Below are positions 1-8,311 of a stretch of DNA of 40,555 nt, in pieces. The stretch's first letter is position 1. Each line of letters starts with the position of its first letter. Made by a program: the position numbers and the translations under genes. Source of the DNA: Chlamydiota bacterium (lineage in GTDB: Bacteria > Chlamydiota > Chlamydiia > Chlamydiales > Parachlamydiaceae). The stretch covers positions 1 to 40,555 of the forward strand of contig JABDAE010000013.1 of NCBI GenBank assembly GCA_013289325.1, written 5' to 3'. The notes below the pieces were generated by a model. The model searched no databases. It saw only the letters and a program-made list of their open reading frames with translations, and had not been told where the DNA came from.

Positions 1-2
1 CA

Positions 3-110
3 GCAATGCCATTGCCATTCGCGATATCTTATACCTTTCTTGGAGCTTTGATCATCGAATATTTGATGGAGAAATGGCAGCAAACGTCTCGGCAAGCTTT
101 TGCAAACTGA
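3..110 (+). CDS. C-terminal end of a probable integral membrane protein (partial)
   Basis: An open frame enters from the left edge and stops at TGA 108-110, leaving about 35 residues. It starts with a hydrophobic stretch (AMPLPFAISYTFLGALIIEY) followed by a polar tail (MEKWQQTSRQAFAN). This looks like the last membrane helix and cytoplasmic tail of a transporter or other polytopic protein. Too little is present to name a family. It converges with the minus-strand gene that ends at 129. Confidence 0.4.
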   Translation, partial: AMPLPFAISYTFLGALIIEYLMEKWQQTSRQAFAN

Positions 111-128
111 TATTAAATCCAGCTTCCC

Positions 129-890
129 TTATCTAATATAACCTGAAAGACGACCCAATGCGAGGAGCATATTAAGTGGAAGTCTTGGATTGTGTCTTAT
201 GATGGCGAGCCCTTCTGTAACAAGGGGATTTGTCGCAACAGAAAGAGCTGTTCCTGCAACATGACCTGTGCGATTTAACATGGGCGCCACAGCTCGATAG
301 ACACCCTGTGCAGCTGTCCACACTGCAGATGAAGAAGCCTGATCTTCAGAAACAATTGGCTGAACAGGGATGGTATCCACTCCCATATACGGCCTTGCAC
401 TATCGGATAAGACATTAATGGTTCTTGCAAGGTTATTTGCAATCTTATATTCCCCTTCTTCAGGACTTGCATATAGTTCGCGTAAATGAATCATGCCTTG
501 AAAGGCGCGCGCGTAAATCTGCTCCATCTCCCTACATTTTTGCAAGGTCTTCGCATTTACCTTTCTTGGGTTATCATGAACGCGCTTTGAAAAATCTAGG
601 CACTCGAGCATTAAAGTCGTAACGAAGTCGATGGTCCTTTGGCACCCATCTTCAGATTTGAAACGCTCATAAGCTTGCCAGGTTCGCTTGGCTTCCCAGG
701 TGCGTTTGTCGATTTCGCAATTGTAGGGATCTTCTTTTGGAATGTGGAGTTTATCGTGAGGCTGTATAGAGACAACAACATTTAAGGCCTTTAGCCACTT
801 CGTTTGTGTGTCTGTCCACTCTAAAGGAACACCTACAGAAGGGGCACTTAAACCGCTTGAAGGACCTGCAGCCCCGGAAGGACTAGCCAT
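129..890 (-). CDS. Hypothetical protein, 253 aa
   Basis: I do not recognise a family. The N-terminus (about residues 1-20) is low-complexity, rich in Ser, Gly, Ala and Pro. The middle, about residues 20-165, is charged and probably helical. The last 60 residues are more hydrophobic, with a segment around SSAVWTAAQGVYRAVAPMLN and a C-terminal LPLNMLLALGRLSGYIR that may be amphipathic. A Ser/Pro-rich disordered leader on a soluble helical body is common in secreted chlamydial proteins, but nothing here proves secretion. A G-rich stretch (GGCGG) lies upstream of the ATG. It is separated from the next gene upstream by the hairpin at 916-948, so it probably has its own promoter. Confidence 0.6.
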   Translation of the reverse strand: MASPSGAAGPSSGLSAPSVGVPLEWTDTQTKWLKALNVVVSIQPHDKLHIPKEDPYNCEIDKRTWEAKRTWQAYERFKSEDGCQRTIDFVTTLMLECLDFSKRVHDNPRKVNAKTLQKCREMEQIYARAFQGMIHLRELYASPEEGEYKIANNLARTINVLSDSARPYMGVDTIPVQPIVSEDQASSSAVWTAAQGVYRAVAPMLNRTGHVAGTALSVATNPLVTEGLAIIRHNPRLPLNMLLALGRLSGYIR

Positions 891-915
891 TTTTCACCGC
901 CAGATTTAAGACAAA

Positions 916-948
916 TGTTCACGTGGGTAAAAAAAACCCACGTGAACA
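916..948 (-). terminator. Hairpin downstream of the outer-membrane protein gene
   Basis: A perfect 13-bp inverted repeat (TGTTCACGTGGGT / ACCCACGTGAACA) flanks a 7-nt loop that is all A on the plus strand, hence all U in the minus-strand transcript. It lies 22 bp past the stop of the minus-strand gene at 971. The U-run is in the loop, and the sequence after the stem on the minus strand is only weakly U-rich. It may therefore stabilise the 3' end more than terminate intrinsically. Confidence 0.6.
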
Positions 949-970
949 TAACATTTTTAGATCATCTTAT

Positions 971-2098
971 TTAAAATGCAAGAGTGCAATTTAAATAAGG
1001 ACCTGCCAAGACAAAATTGCTCGATGTCTTTTTAAATGACTCTACAAACACAGTCGTTGTAGAGCTAAATGTATTAAAGTTATCGATATCAACTGATTCA
1101 AATGCGTTTAAATACACTTTTGCCTGATAGCCACCTTCAACAGTGAAGTCGTAGCATCCGCAAAAGACATAGTTAAATGCAAGTCCAAGGCGCTGCTCAA
1201 AAGCTGGGATAGCAGCATCTCTTGTCTTATCGTAAATGCGTTGTATATTTGGGTCTGAACTCTCTAACGCAGGTGAGAATGTTCTCACTTGAGAGTGATT
1301 TTGCGCGCGGCCCACTAACAATCCTGCTGAAGTTTTACCTGTCAGATCAAAACAGTTCCACACTTTATATGCAAACTCTATCCCGATTTGCGGTCCTATT
1401 CCAGTAAATTTAGAAGGCACTCTAAATTGATTTGAAATCAACCCATCCGCAGTTGAAAAAGTGCGAATTAATGTCTGTCTGATGCCAGCATAAGTGATGC
1501 CACCAAATAAACTTGCTCTCAATCGCTTGCAAAAATCGACGCTAAATCCATAGTCCACATTGACTTCATCAAATGTGTATCGCACATTGGCCAAAGCGAC
1601 CTTACGATCTTGAAAGTCAGTTGTGATGTTAGATAAAGGGGCTACCCAATAATTATCATCAGTTACAGTAAAATGCGTTTCATGATTTGCATGGAAGTTT
1701 TGGTAGTTAACCGCAACCCATGAGTTTGTACAATCGAAAAACGCGCGAACGTTTGCATCGTAGCCAAACGAATAATCAGGGTTTTGCTCTTTAATGACCC
1801 AACTTGGCAACCCCGAATCGGTTAAGTTCGTAGTCCGTGCTGCATAACTTAAGTTTGAAGCAAACGGCTGTAGCCACATACATGCTACACCCACTTCAAA
1901 AGTTGCACCATTACGACCATAATCGATATCGGAAAAAGAATAATAATTGCCATTGCAATTGTTATCATTACATACGTAGTCTGGAGTGACTCTGCAACCA
2001 TATTGTACAGCTTCAGTTCCAGGCGGCGCTTCCCCCGCCACTTGAGCAAAAGCAGCTGAAAATAAGGGCAATAGATACGAGACGACATTTTTTTTCAT
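971..2098 (-). CDS. Outer-membrane beta-barrel protein, Lpg1974/MOMP-like family
   Basis: 375 residues from ATG 2098, chosen because GGAGG sits 5 nt upstream; an upstream in-frame TTG (2110) overlaps that ribosome site. Residues 1-22 form a Sec signal peptide (MKKNVVSYLLPLFSAAFAQ). Mature positions show the layout of the Lpg1974-type pore-forming family: an early strand with VGVACMWLQPFASNLSYA, alternating aromatic strands, a GITYAGIRQTL motif near the middle, and a C-terminal Phe (LNCTLAF) as expected for BAM recognition. Many Cys residues (CRVTPDYVCNDNNCNG, FCGCYDF) suggest disulfide cross-linking as in chlamydial envelopes. Such MOMP-like porins are expanded in environmental Chlamydiae. 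It is a single gene, divergent from the phosphatase. Family call is from motif resemblance; function as a porin is inferred. Confidence 0.75.
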   Translation of the reverse strand: MKKNVVSYLLPLFSAAFAQVAGEAPPGTEAVQYGCRVTPDYVCNDNNCNGNYYSFSDIDYGRNGATFEVGVACMWLQPFASNLSYAARTTNLTDSGLPSWVIKEQNPDYSFGYDANVRAFFDCTNSWVAVNYQNFHANHETHFTVTDDNYWVAPLSNITTDFQDRKVALANVRYTFDEVNVDYGFSVDFCKRLRASLFGGITYAGIRQTLIRTFSTADGLISNQFRVPSKFTGIGPQIGIEFAYKVWNCFDLTGKTSAGLLVGRAQNHSQVRTFSPALESSDPNIQRIYDKTRDAAIPAFEQRLGLAFNYVFCGCYDFTVEGGYQAKVYLNAFESVDIDNFNTFSSTTTVFVESFKKTSSNFVLAGPYLNCTLAF

Positions 2099-2160
2099 TA
2101 GTTCCTCCAAATGAATTCTTGTCTTATGTTAGGATATATTCGAGTCAACATTTAATTTCA

Positions 2161-3273
2161 ATGAAAAAAAAGATGTTTTTGGAACAAATAAGAAAAAGAA
2201 CTGACAAGTGCGCCCAAAAGATTTTTCATTCGATGGCTTTATCAAGTATTTGCCTAAGTCAGATAGGCAAAAATAGGCCAAACAAAAATTTATCCAATAG
2301 AAAACGTAAAAATTTTGGAATTGAGCGTCTTCTTCAAAATAGCGCTAAGGCAATTGAAGAGCACAAAAAAAAGAACGTTTTAAGCGAATCGGCTTTTGCG
2401 TCCATTGCAGAAGGGGTCCCAGATTTGCAATCGCTTAGTTCCAAAACAGAAGGCGCCTCCCTTAAGTTTACCCATTTTATCGCAGAAGATAAGGGTAAAG
2501 TGCGCCCTTCCATGGAAGACGCCCATTTCTATAAAAGCACAAAAAACTATCTTTTCATGGGAGTGTTTGATGGTCATGGAGGGGAATTTGTCGCAGATTA
2601 TGCAAGCAAGGCCTTTAGAAATCGTTTTTTAAGCCATTTAAGGAAAGCTAAAGGAGATGTGCGAAAAAGCTTTGACACATTCTTTGCCCTCGTTCAGGAG
2701 GAAGTGGCTAAAAATGATCATTGGGATCGCGCCGGATGTACGGCCATCGTTTGTTTAGTAGATAAAAAATTACGCCACATTTATACGGCAACCCTTGGCG
2801 ATAGCGAAGCCAATCTTTATCGCCAAATTGAGGGTAAAATGGTCTCAATCCCACTCTCTTGCATACGAGATTGGAGTCACCCGAAAGACGCTAAAAGGGC
2901 CTCTTTAGCATTAAACGATCCAATCATTGCCTTCCTTTGGCCAATGGCAAAAGATCCCAAGCAGCTGCGCTATCCATCGGCATTTTTTGGAGTGAATGTG
3001 AGTAGATCCATTGGCGATGTCTACTTATCACAAGAAGGCAATCTTGCCATTAGCCACACTCCAAAAGTCTCTATAAATAAGGTCAATAAAGGGGATATAT
3101 TAGTCCTTTGCTGCGATGGACTAAAGGATTATGTTCAAGAAAAAACAATTGTAGAACTGGTTAAAAGCAATGCCACATCTGGTAGGGATATTGCAAAGGC
3201 ACTTACCGACTATGCGATCAACGACGCAAAAGGAGATGATAACGTCACAGTGATTGCCGTTATCATCTCCTAA
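2161..3273 (+). CDS. PP2C-type serine/threonine protein phosphatase
   Basis: About 370 residues from ATG 2161; a further in-frame TTG at 2119 exists but has no better ribosome site. The first ~100 residues are basic and unassigned. The PPM domain follows: KVRPSMEDAHF (113-123), metal-binding DGHGG (137-141), CTAIVCLV (193-200), VSRSIGD (280-286), CCDGL (318-321, metal Asp319) and GDDNVT (358-363, metal Asp360). All metal-ligand aspartates are present, so an active Mn/Mg phosphatase is expected. C. trachomatis has a PP2C (CT259) that counters its Ser/Thr kinases; this is likely the counterpart, with a longer N-terminus. No kinase gene is adjacent. It is divergent from the outer-membrane protein gene. 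Confidence 0.9.
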   Translation: MKKKMFLEQIRKRTDKCAQKIFHSMALSSICLSQIGKNRPNKNLSNRKRKNFGIERLLQNSAKAIEEHKKKNVLSESAFASIAEGVPDLQSLSSKTEGASLKFTHFIAEDKGKVRPSMEDAHFYKSTKNYLFMGVFDGHGGEFVADYASKAFRNRFLSHLRKAKGDVRKSFDTFFALVQEEVAKNDHWDRAGCTAIVCLVDKKLRHIYTATLGDSEANLYRQIEGKMVSIPLSCIRDWSHPKDAKRASLALNDPIIAFLWPMAKDPKQLRYPSAFFGVNVSRSIGDVYLSQEGNLAISHTPKVSINKVNKGDILVLCCDGLKDYVQEKTIVELVKSNATSGRDIAKALTDYAINDAKGDDNVTVIAVIIS

Positions 3274-3284
3274 GCATTTATAAA

Positions 3285-3448
3285 CCTAGAAACGGCAGTT
3301 CGAGATGGCAAATTAATGCAAGATCTTGAATTAGAATCACTTTGCAATGGGGTGAGACATTCCCAGAGGGTGTTGGACCACCCCATTGCAAATGATTCTG
3401 GTTCAAGAGATTGCGTTAAGTTGCCGTCTCCAACTGCCGTTTCTTAGG
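3285..3448. repeat. Palindromic element, family A, copy 1
   Basis: A 164-bp imperfect palindrome with ends CCTAGAAACGGCAGTT and its complement, and inner arms TTTGCAATGGGGTG / CACCCCATTGCAAA. It is flanked by a 5-bp direct repeat ATAAA (3280-3284 and 3449-3453), the mark of transposition. It lies just after the phosphatase stop, between convergent genes, where it could also act as a terminator. Read on the minus strand, one frame is open across the element (AVGDGNLTQSLEPESFAMGW and on), the same frame that is translated inside xerC. Other copies are at 12069, 27753 (fragment) and 40451. Confidence 0.9.
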
Positions 3449-3475
3449 ATAAATAAGGGATGTTTCTTTTATCCT

Positions 3476-5362
3476 TTATTTTGCTCCATGTAAATAATTA
3501 CTAGGCGATTTACCTGCGCTATCTTTGATGTCAGTCTCACAACGGCTCTTTTTTTCATGTGCCGCGACTAGCAAATCATAGGCCTTTTTGTCTTTCTTTT
3601 TAGCAGCTAGATGCAATGCAATTTCAGCCCTGTTGTTTTTGATCTCATGCAATGGAACTGATTTCTTGACTGCAGCAGTGACGCTAATTACAATTTTTTT
3701 ACTTAAAAGATACTCAATCACTTCATGGCGATTTTTCGCTTTTGCATTGGCGGCTGCGTGAAGTAATGTGTTCTTATTATTATCTTGGACATCTAATTGT
3801 GCACCTACCTCTACAGCGCGCTGTAAAGCTTCTAAATTACAATCATTAACAAAAGTAAATAGTTGAGTTCTTCCAAACTGATCTTTCTTTTTGACTGTTG
3901 TACTTGTGATAAGATCTAAATTAAAACTCTGCTGCGCCGTTTTGCCTGCAGCACCTGATGCCGGTCCACCAGATTCAGGAGAGCCTTCGTCACCAGAAAT
4001 TACAGATCTATCTCCTGGAGTGCTATCTAAAGGAGTCTGGAATGCTTCACTTTGTGGCCTTGGTGCCACAGGTGTACTATAGCCTGAAGGCCCCCCATTT
4101 GAAGATCCAGCTGCCTGCTCTTCCTGAGCTCTCTTTGCAGCTTCTTCAGCTGCTAGCCTCTTCCTCTCCATCCTTGCTGCATAATTCATGCCAGTAGGCG
4201 GAGTTGCAGTCGTACTTGCATTTAAAGCAGGAGTTGCAGTCGTACTTGCATTTAAAGCAGGAGTTGAGGGTTGGGCTTCAATTTCCTTATTTGCATTTTC
4301 CTTTTCTTGAGCAGCCATTTTCTCAGCTTCAAGCCGCGCTCTCTCTTCTTCTTTTATTCGTGCAATCTTTGCATAATCGCTCGTTCCGAAACTTGATTTT
4401 GACCTCCTTGGTCTTAAATATGGGTCATCTACTATTTCTTGCGGAGCTGGCTCAGACGATGGACCACCCAAAACATCTTTCGCAATGACTTCCGCAGTGC
4501 TTGCCAGCACATCTACCTTCTGTCTAGCAGCCTCTTCTGCTGCTCTTGCCGCTTCTTGGGCTCTAGCTTCTTCTGCAGCGGCTCTTGCTGCTTCTTGGGC
4601 TCTAGCTTCTTCTGCAGCGGCTCTTGCTGCTTCTTGGTTTCTAGCCTCTTCTGCTGCAGCTCTTGCTGTTTCTTGGACTCTTGCCTCTTCTGCAGCAGCT
4701 CTTGTTGTTTCTTGAGCTCTAGCCTCTTCTGCTGCAGCTCTTGCTGCTTCTTGAGCTCTAAGTTCTTCTTCTTTAAATTGAACTTTACCTTTATTTGATG
4801 CGGGTGTTACTCCTACATTGGCTGCGCTAGCATCTGCTGCCTTTTTCGTTGCTTGCTTGCTAGGTTGTTTTGGGGTTGACATCGAAGCTTCATCTGGTGG
4901 CGTCACATCACCTGCTAGTCTTGAACTCCTAGCCCTTCCAAGCGTACCCTCATCAAAATGGACTGGTGAACTCGCCGTGGATGTATACTCAGCCCCCATT
5001 CCCAAACCGTGAGGCACGTCTAAAGCTCCTGCTGCTGCTGGATCTTTACCTTTTTGTGCGGCTTCTGACGCATCTAGTCTTCCTTCTTCTGCTGCCTTGG
5101 CTGCATCTTTAGCTACCTTAGCCTTTTGCATATCTTCTTTTTTTATAGGGCGGGGTTTACGGCCCATCCAAGAAAAACATCTGGTAAATCCGCTCCATAT
5201 TTTTGAAAAGAATCTTGCAACAACACCTTGCGTTTTGGGGCTACCGCCACTGCCACCTGCACGAATTGCGCTGCCTGCTGCGTCGTTCACTCGCTCTGCT
5301 ACTTTCATTTCCACTGGCGCAGAATCTGCATTTCTCGCTGTTTTTCCAACTGAATTACCCAT
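3476..5362 (-). CDS. Ankyrin-repeat protein with Ala/Glu/Arg-rich helical repeat region
   Basis: 628 residues. ATG 5362 follows GGAGG. The N-terminus MGNSVGK fits the loose N-myristoylation pattern (G-N-S-V-G-K). Then comes a short basic/aromatic patch (ARFFSKIWSGFTRCFSWMGR), a low-complexity stretch, and six copies of a 13-residue unit, roughly AQEAARAAAEEAR, which should form a long charged helix. A duplicated TPALNASTTA follows. The last ~130 residues contain ankyrin-type repeats (QLDVQDNNKNTLLHAAANAK, IALHLAAKKKDKKAYDLL). The neighbouring gene at 5536 has the same plan in shorter form, so the two are probably paralogs. Ankyrin proteins of this kind are candidate T3S effectors in Chlamydiae; secretion is inference. 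No signal peptide is present. Confidence 0.8.
   Translation of the reverse strand: MGNSVGKTARNADSAPVEMKVAERVNDAAGSAIRAGGSGGSPKTQGVVARFFSKIWSGFTRCFSWMGRKPRPIKKEDMQKAKVAKDAAKAAEEGRLDASEAAQKGKDPAAAGALDVPHGLGMGAEYTSTASSPVHFDEGTLGRARSSRLAGDVTPPDEASMSTPKQPSKQATKKAADASAANVGVTPASNKGKVQFKEEELRAQEAARAAAEEARAQETTRAAAEEARVQETARAAAEEARNQEAARAAAEEARAQEAARAAAEEARAQEAARAAEEAARQKVDVLASTAEVIAKDVLGGPSSEPAPQEIVDDPYLRPRRSKSSFGTSDYAKIARIKEEERARLEAEKMAAQEKENANKEIEAQPSTPALNASTTATPALNASTTATPPTGMNYAARMERKRLAAEEAAKRAQEEQAAGSSNGGPSGYSTPVAPRPQSEAFQTPLDSTPGDRSVISGDEGSPESGGPASGAAGKTAQQSFNLDLITSTTVKKKDQFGRTQLFTFVNDCNLEALQRAVEVGAQLDVQDNNKNTLLHAAANAKAKNRHEVIEYLLSKKIVISVTAAVKKSVPLHEIKNNRAEIALHLAAKKKDKKAYDLLVAAHEKKSRCETDIKDSAGKSPSNYLHGAK
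4201..4260. repeat. 30-bp perfect tandem duplication inside the ankyrin gene
   Basis: Two identical 30-bp units, each starting GAGTTGCAGTCGTACTTGCA, lie head to tail and add exactly ten residues (TPALNASTTA twice) without breaking the frame. The identity at every position points to a recent duplication, likely by slippage. Confidence 0.9.
4522..4755. repeat. Six 39-bp coding tandem repeats inside the ankyrin gene
   Basis: Six units of 39 bp (boundaries at 4522, 4561, 4600, 4639, 4678, 4717) each encode 13 residues like AQEAARAAAEEAR. Units 4561 and 4600 are nearly identical while outer units have diverged, as expected for an array that expands and contracts by recombination. Confidence 0.9.
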
Positions 5363-5434
5363 AAAACCTCCGGTTACATTTAAATTAAAACTCTAACTTT
5401 TTTTTCAAATTATTTTTACACAAAACTACTCAAA

Positions 5435-5468
5435 CATCATAGAAAGCTTCGCATCATAGAAAACTTCG
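5435..5468. repeat. 17-bp direct repeat upstream of the ankyrin gene
   Basis: CATCATAGAAAGCTTCG (5435-5451) is followed directly by CATCATAGAAAACTTCG (5452-5468), one mismatch. It lies 73 bp upstream of the ATG at 5362 (minus strand), where a tandem operator could sit. It may equally be a chance duplication. Confidence 0.6.
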
Positions 5469-5535
5469 CTTATGTGTGCAAAAAAAATTTGTGCTAATTT
5501 TTTCTAAAAATCTCTAGTAACTATACAACAATCAA

Positions 5536-6327
5536 TTATTTAACGGGAGTGTCTTTTAACATCCCTTCCACAGTCCTTCCCACGTTATCTAGAATATCAA
5601 ATTTTGCGTTATGCTTTTGCAATATTTTCAACAGATCATAATCTTTCTTCTCAGCTGCCAAATGGGCTAAAGACTCACCTTTTGCGTTTTGCACATTCAA
5701 ATTAATTTTTCTTCTGTATAGACTGGAAAAAATGGTCTCCAATGTCTTTATCCGCTGATTTTGTGCAATGTCTAACATTGCCAAGTAATGCAGGACATAA
5801 TTGCCTTTTTCATCTGGACCTTCTTTCATTTTTACATCAAAATGTTCAAAAATAGCTGTCCAATTCTTTGATTGCATTACAACTTCAAGCTCTTGTGCTA
5901 CTTTAGAGGACTTGGGCTCTTCTTCAGCTGCCGCTGCTGAAATTATATCTGATCCACTCGCTTGTCCTAAATCGGAATTACTTTGCGGCGCCAAGCAACC
6001 TGTAGACAAGCGCCTTGAGTGAGCCGAGTGAGACAAGCTAAATACATTGCTTGCCCGCACATCAGAAGTATCAGTATGGCTTGCACCCACAACACCTGCG
6101 TTTGAATTTACATTTTTCTTTTTGGCTGAAAACATCTTTCGAATGCGGCCGAAAAACCGCTCAAAGAACTGTTTAACTTTAGGCCAAAGTTTTTGAGAAA
6201 CTTGCTCCGTTTTCTTATCTGTTGCATTTAATGGCTTGAGAAAAGGCTTCTCTACAGCACCATTGGTACAATCATTTGCTCTGGCACTTTGCTCAGCTCT
6301 ATCACTAGACATCAATTCTATAGGCAT
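5536..6327 (-). CDS. Ankyrin-repeat protein, shorter paralog of the neighbouring gene
   Basis: 263 residues. ATG 6327 is preceded by GAGGTTTT, the same ribosome-site context as the ankyrin gene downstream (GGAGGTTTT). Residues 1-60 are polar, followed by a basic/aromatic patch (KQFFERFFGRIRKMFSAKKK) that parallels the FFSKIWSGF patch of its neighbour. The C-terminal half has ankyrin-type units (GNYVLHYLAMLDIAQNQRIK, AKGESLAHLAAEKKDYDLLK). It lacks the Ala/Glu/Arg repeat array. The two genes are on the same strand with 173 bp between them, so each probably has its own promoter. Function unknown; candidate secreted host-interaction protein by class. Confidence 0.75.
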   Translation of the reverse strand: MPIELMSSDRAEQSARANDCTNGAVEKPFLKPLNATDKKTEQVSQKLWPKVKQFFERFFGRIRKMFSAKKKNVNSNAGVVGASHTDTSDVRASNVFSLSHSAHSRRLSTGCLAPQSNSDLGQASGSDIISAAAAEEEPKSSKVAQELEVVMQSKNWTAIFEHFDVKMKEGPDEKGNYVLHYLAMLDIAQNQRIKTLETIFSSLYRRKINLNVQNAKGESLAHLAAEKKDYDLLKILQKHNAKFDILDNVGRTVEGMLKDTPVK

Positions 6328-6443
6328 AAAACCTCAAAAAATTATTTACATTAATTAAAAACTAATTAGCCTTATTAATAAGGCAATAATATATAATAAA
6401 CTCTATTTTCTTGCAAACAAAAAAAATCAACTCGTGAAAAAAC

Positions 6444-6472
6444 TTGCGCATTTCATCATAATCGGATAAAGT
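6444..6472 (+). promoter_or_regulatory. Candidate sigma-70-type promoter for gatCAB
   Basis: TTGCGC (6444-6449), a 17-bp spacer and TAAAGT (6467-6472) lie about 30 bp upstream of the gatC ATG. Two matches are imperfect and an overlapping -10, TATGCT at 6472, is possible. Placement at the head of the operon supports it. Confidence 0.4.
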
Positions 6473-6503
6473 ATGCTGTGAATCCCAATAAACTTAGGAA
6501 GAA

Positions 6504-6803
6504 ATGACAACCATAGATAAAGACGCCGTAGAAAAGCTCTTAAAGCTTTGCAGAATACATTGCAGTGAAGATGAAGAAAATGAGCTGCAAAGCAGCTTAA
6601 ATAACATTTTGCAATACTTTCAACAGTTGCAAGAGATCGACACTGAAGGCGTTTTGCCTTGCAATCAAGTGGTAGAAGGAAGCTGTAACGTGTTTAGAGA
6701 AGATGAAATTACAACTACCTTGCCAAGAGAAGTATTTTTAGCAAACGCCCCCTCACAAGTAGGTGGTATGATCCGCACACCTACTGTTTTAAAATCAATT
6801 TAA
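6504..6803 (+). CDS. gatC: Aspartyl/glutamyl-tRNA amidotransferase subunit C
   Basis: 99 residues, normal for GatC. It is the small subunit that wraps GatA and GatB in the amidotransferase that converts Glu-tRNA(Gln) or Asp-tRNA(Asn) to the amide forms. The family pattern is visible: TIDKDAVEKLLKLCRIHCSE at the N-terminus, NNILQYFQQLQEIDTEGVLP in the middle (usual L..I..Y...L..VDTEGV.P), and the C-terminal REDEI...L.REVFLANAP followed by a short strand. Start ATG follows AGGAAGAA. It heads the gatC-gatA-gatB operon with a 23-bp gap to gatA, the same gene order as in Chlamydia (CT002-CT004). GatCAB is needed because Chlamydiae generally lack a glutaminyl-tRNA synthetase. Confidence 0.95.
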   Translation: MTTIDKDAVEKLLKLCRIHCSEDEENELQSSLNNILQYFQQLQEIDTEGVLPCNQVVEGSCNVFREDEITTTLPREVFLANAPSQVGGMIRTPTVLKSI

Positions 6804-6826
6804 ATTTTAAGGAATTAAATCCTCTT

Positions 6827-8299
6827 ATGACCTCCTTAAATCACGACGACATCTGCAAATTATCTGCTATCGCTATCAAAGAAAAGTTTTTGCAAGGCGA
6901 TTTAACGGCGCAAGCAATTGCTGCAAGTTTTTTAAATCGAATTGAAAACTACGATGGCAAAATTGGCGCCTTTCTTAGCGTCTTTAAGGATAGAGCGCTT
7001 GCCAAGGCAAAAAAACTAGATGAGAGAAAAAAAAATGGGGATAAGTTTGGAAAATTAGCAGCCATTCCCATTGCGATCAAAGATAATATTCTCGTTAAAG
7101 ATGAGCTCAACACATGCGCTTCCAAATTTTTAACAAACTATAAGGCCCCATATGATGCAACAGTCACCTCTTTAATTGAAAGTGAGGATGGGATCATCAT
7201 CGGCAAAACAAATCTTGATGAATTTGGCTTTGGCTCCTCTACTGAAAATTCCGCTTTAAAAAAGACCTATAACCCGTGGAATCTAAAATGTACCCCTGGA
7301 GGATCTTCCGGAGGATCTGCCGCTGCAGTCGCTGCAAGAATGTGTCCGATTGCCTTAGGCAGCGATACCGGTGGCTCCATTCGCCTACCGGCTGCATTTT
7401 GCGGCATCCTTGGGCTTAAGCCAACTTACGGCAGAGTGTCTCGCTTTGGACTTGTCGCCTTTGGCTCTTCCCTTGATCAAATTGGCCCCCTAACCACAAA
7501 CACAGCTGACGCGGCATTAGCTTTAGAAGTCATCGCACGCCATTGCCATAAAGATTCTACAAGTGTTTGCAAGCCGCAAGAAAATTATGTAAGCGCACTT
7601 TCCTCAAATATCAAAGGGATGCGCGTTGGAGTCCCCTATCACTTCCTTAAGCACTTGACAGGCGATGCCAAAGAAAACTTTAATCTTTCTATTGAACACT
7701 TAAAGTCTCTTGGCGCCCATATTGTCGATATCGATCTCGATATCCTCAAACACTCAATCCCGGTCTACTATATCTTGGCAACAGCTGAAGCTTCTACTAA
7801 TCTTGCCAGATTTGACGGTATTCGCTACGGCGTGCGCTCTCAACAGGCAAAAACCCTTGACGACGTGTATGACCTATCAAGAGAAGATGGATTTGGAAAA
7901 GAAGTCAAAAGACGCATTGCCTTAGGAACGTACGTCTTAAGTGCCGGATATAAAGATGCGTTCTATAAAAAGGCGCAAAAAGTCAGAACCCTAATCATAC
8001 AGCGCTATCAGGAGGTATTTAAGACGTGCGATCTCGTAGCTTCTCCTGTCGCCCCTTCTGCTGCTTTTGAGATCGGTCAAATTAAAGATTCCTTGCAAAT
8101 GTATTTGGAAGACATTTACACAATCTCAATTAATCTAGCAGGCCTTCCTGCTGTAAGCGTGCCTTCCGGTTTTGCCTCTAATGGCATGCCTTTGGGCCTG
8201 CAACTAATTGGAAAACAATGGGATGATGCAAAAGTATTAAACGTAGCTTTCGCATTTGAAACCCTTACAGGCCATTGCAACAAAGCGCCATTATTATAA
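6827..8299 (+). CDS. gatA: Aspartyl/glutamyl-tRNA amidotransferase subunit A
   Basis: 490 residues, full length. GatA is the glutaminase: it releases ammonia from glutamine and channels it to GatB. The amidase signature is intact with its Ser-cisSer-Lys triad: Lys85 in AIPIAIKDN, Ser160 in CTPGGSSGGSAAA and Ser184 in SDTGGSIRLPAA. The spacings (75 and 99 residues from the Lys) equal those of characterised GatA. TYGRVSRFGLVAFGSSLDQI follows as usual. It sits between gatC and gatB with short gaps (23 and 12 bp), so co-transcription is expected. Confidence 0.97.
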   Translation: MTSLNHDDICKLSAIAIKEKFLQGDLTAQAIAASFLNRIENYDGKIGAFLSVFKDRALAKAKKLDERKKNGDKFGKLAAIPIAIKDNILVKDELNTCASKFLTNYKAPYDATVTSLIESEDGIIIGKTNLDEFGFGSSTENSALKKTYNPWNLKCTPGGSSGGSAAAVAARMCPIALGSDTGGSIRLPAAFCGILGLKPTYGRVSRFGLVAFGSSLDQIGPLTTNTADAALALEVIARHCHKDSTSVCKPQENYVSALSSNIKGMRVGVPYHFLKHLTGDAKENFNLSIEHLKSLGAHIVDIDLDILKHSIPVYYILATAEASTNLARFDGIRYGVRSQQAKTLDDVYDLSREDGFGKEVKRRIALGTYVLSAGYKDAFYKKAQKVRTLIIQRYQEVFKTCDLVASPVAPSAAFEIGQIKDSLQMYLEDIYTISINLAGLPAVSVPSGFASNGMPLGLQLIGKQWDDAKVLNVAFAFETLTGHCNKAPLL

Positions 8300-8311
8300 C
8301 GAGAAATCATC

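Noticed and set aside
2119-2160. TTG start adding 14 residues to the PP2C phosphatase
   Set aside because: No ribosome site, and the added residues overlap the divergent gene's upstream region. ATG 2161 is simpler, though its ribosome site is also weak.
3285-3448. Family A palindromes as CRISPR repeats or a conserved small RNA
   Set aside because: Copies are about 9-28 kb apart with target duplications, not an array with spacers. A small RNA remains possible but no promoter is visible.
4204-4798. Plus-strand ORFs of 94, 119 and 76 aa opposite the ankyrin gene
   Set aside because: They are Ser/Leu/Cys-rich antisense readings of the 39-bp coding repeats, which keep all frames open. The minus-strand gene has the ribosome site and a domain.
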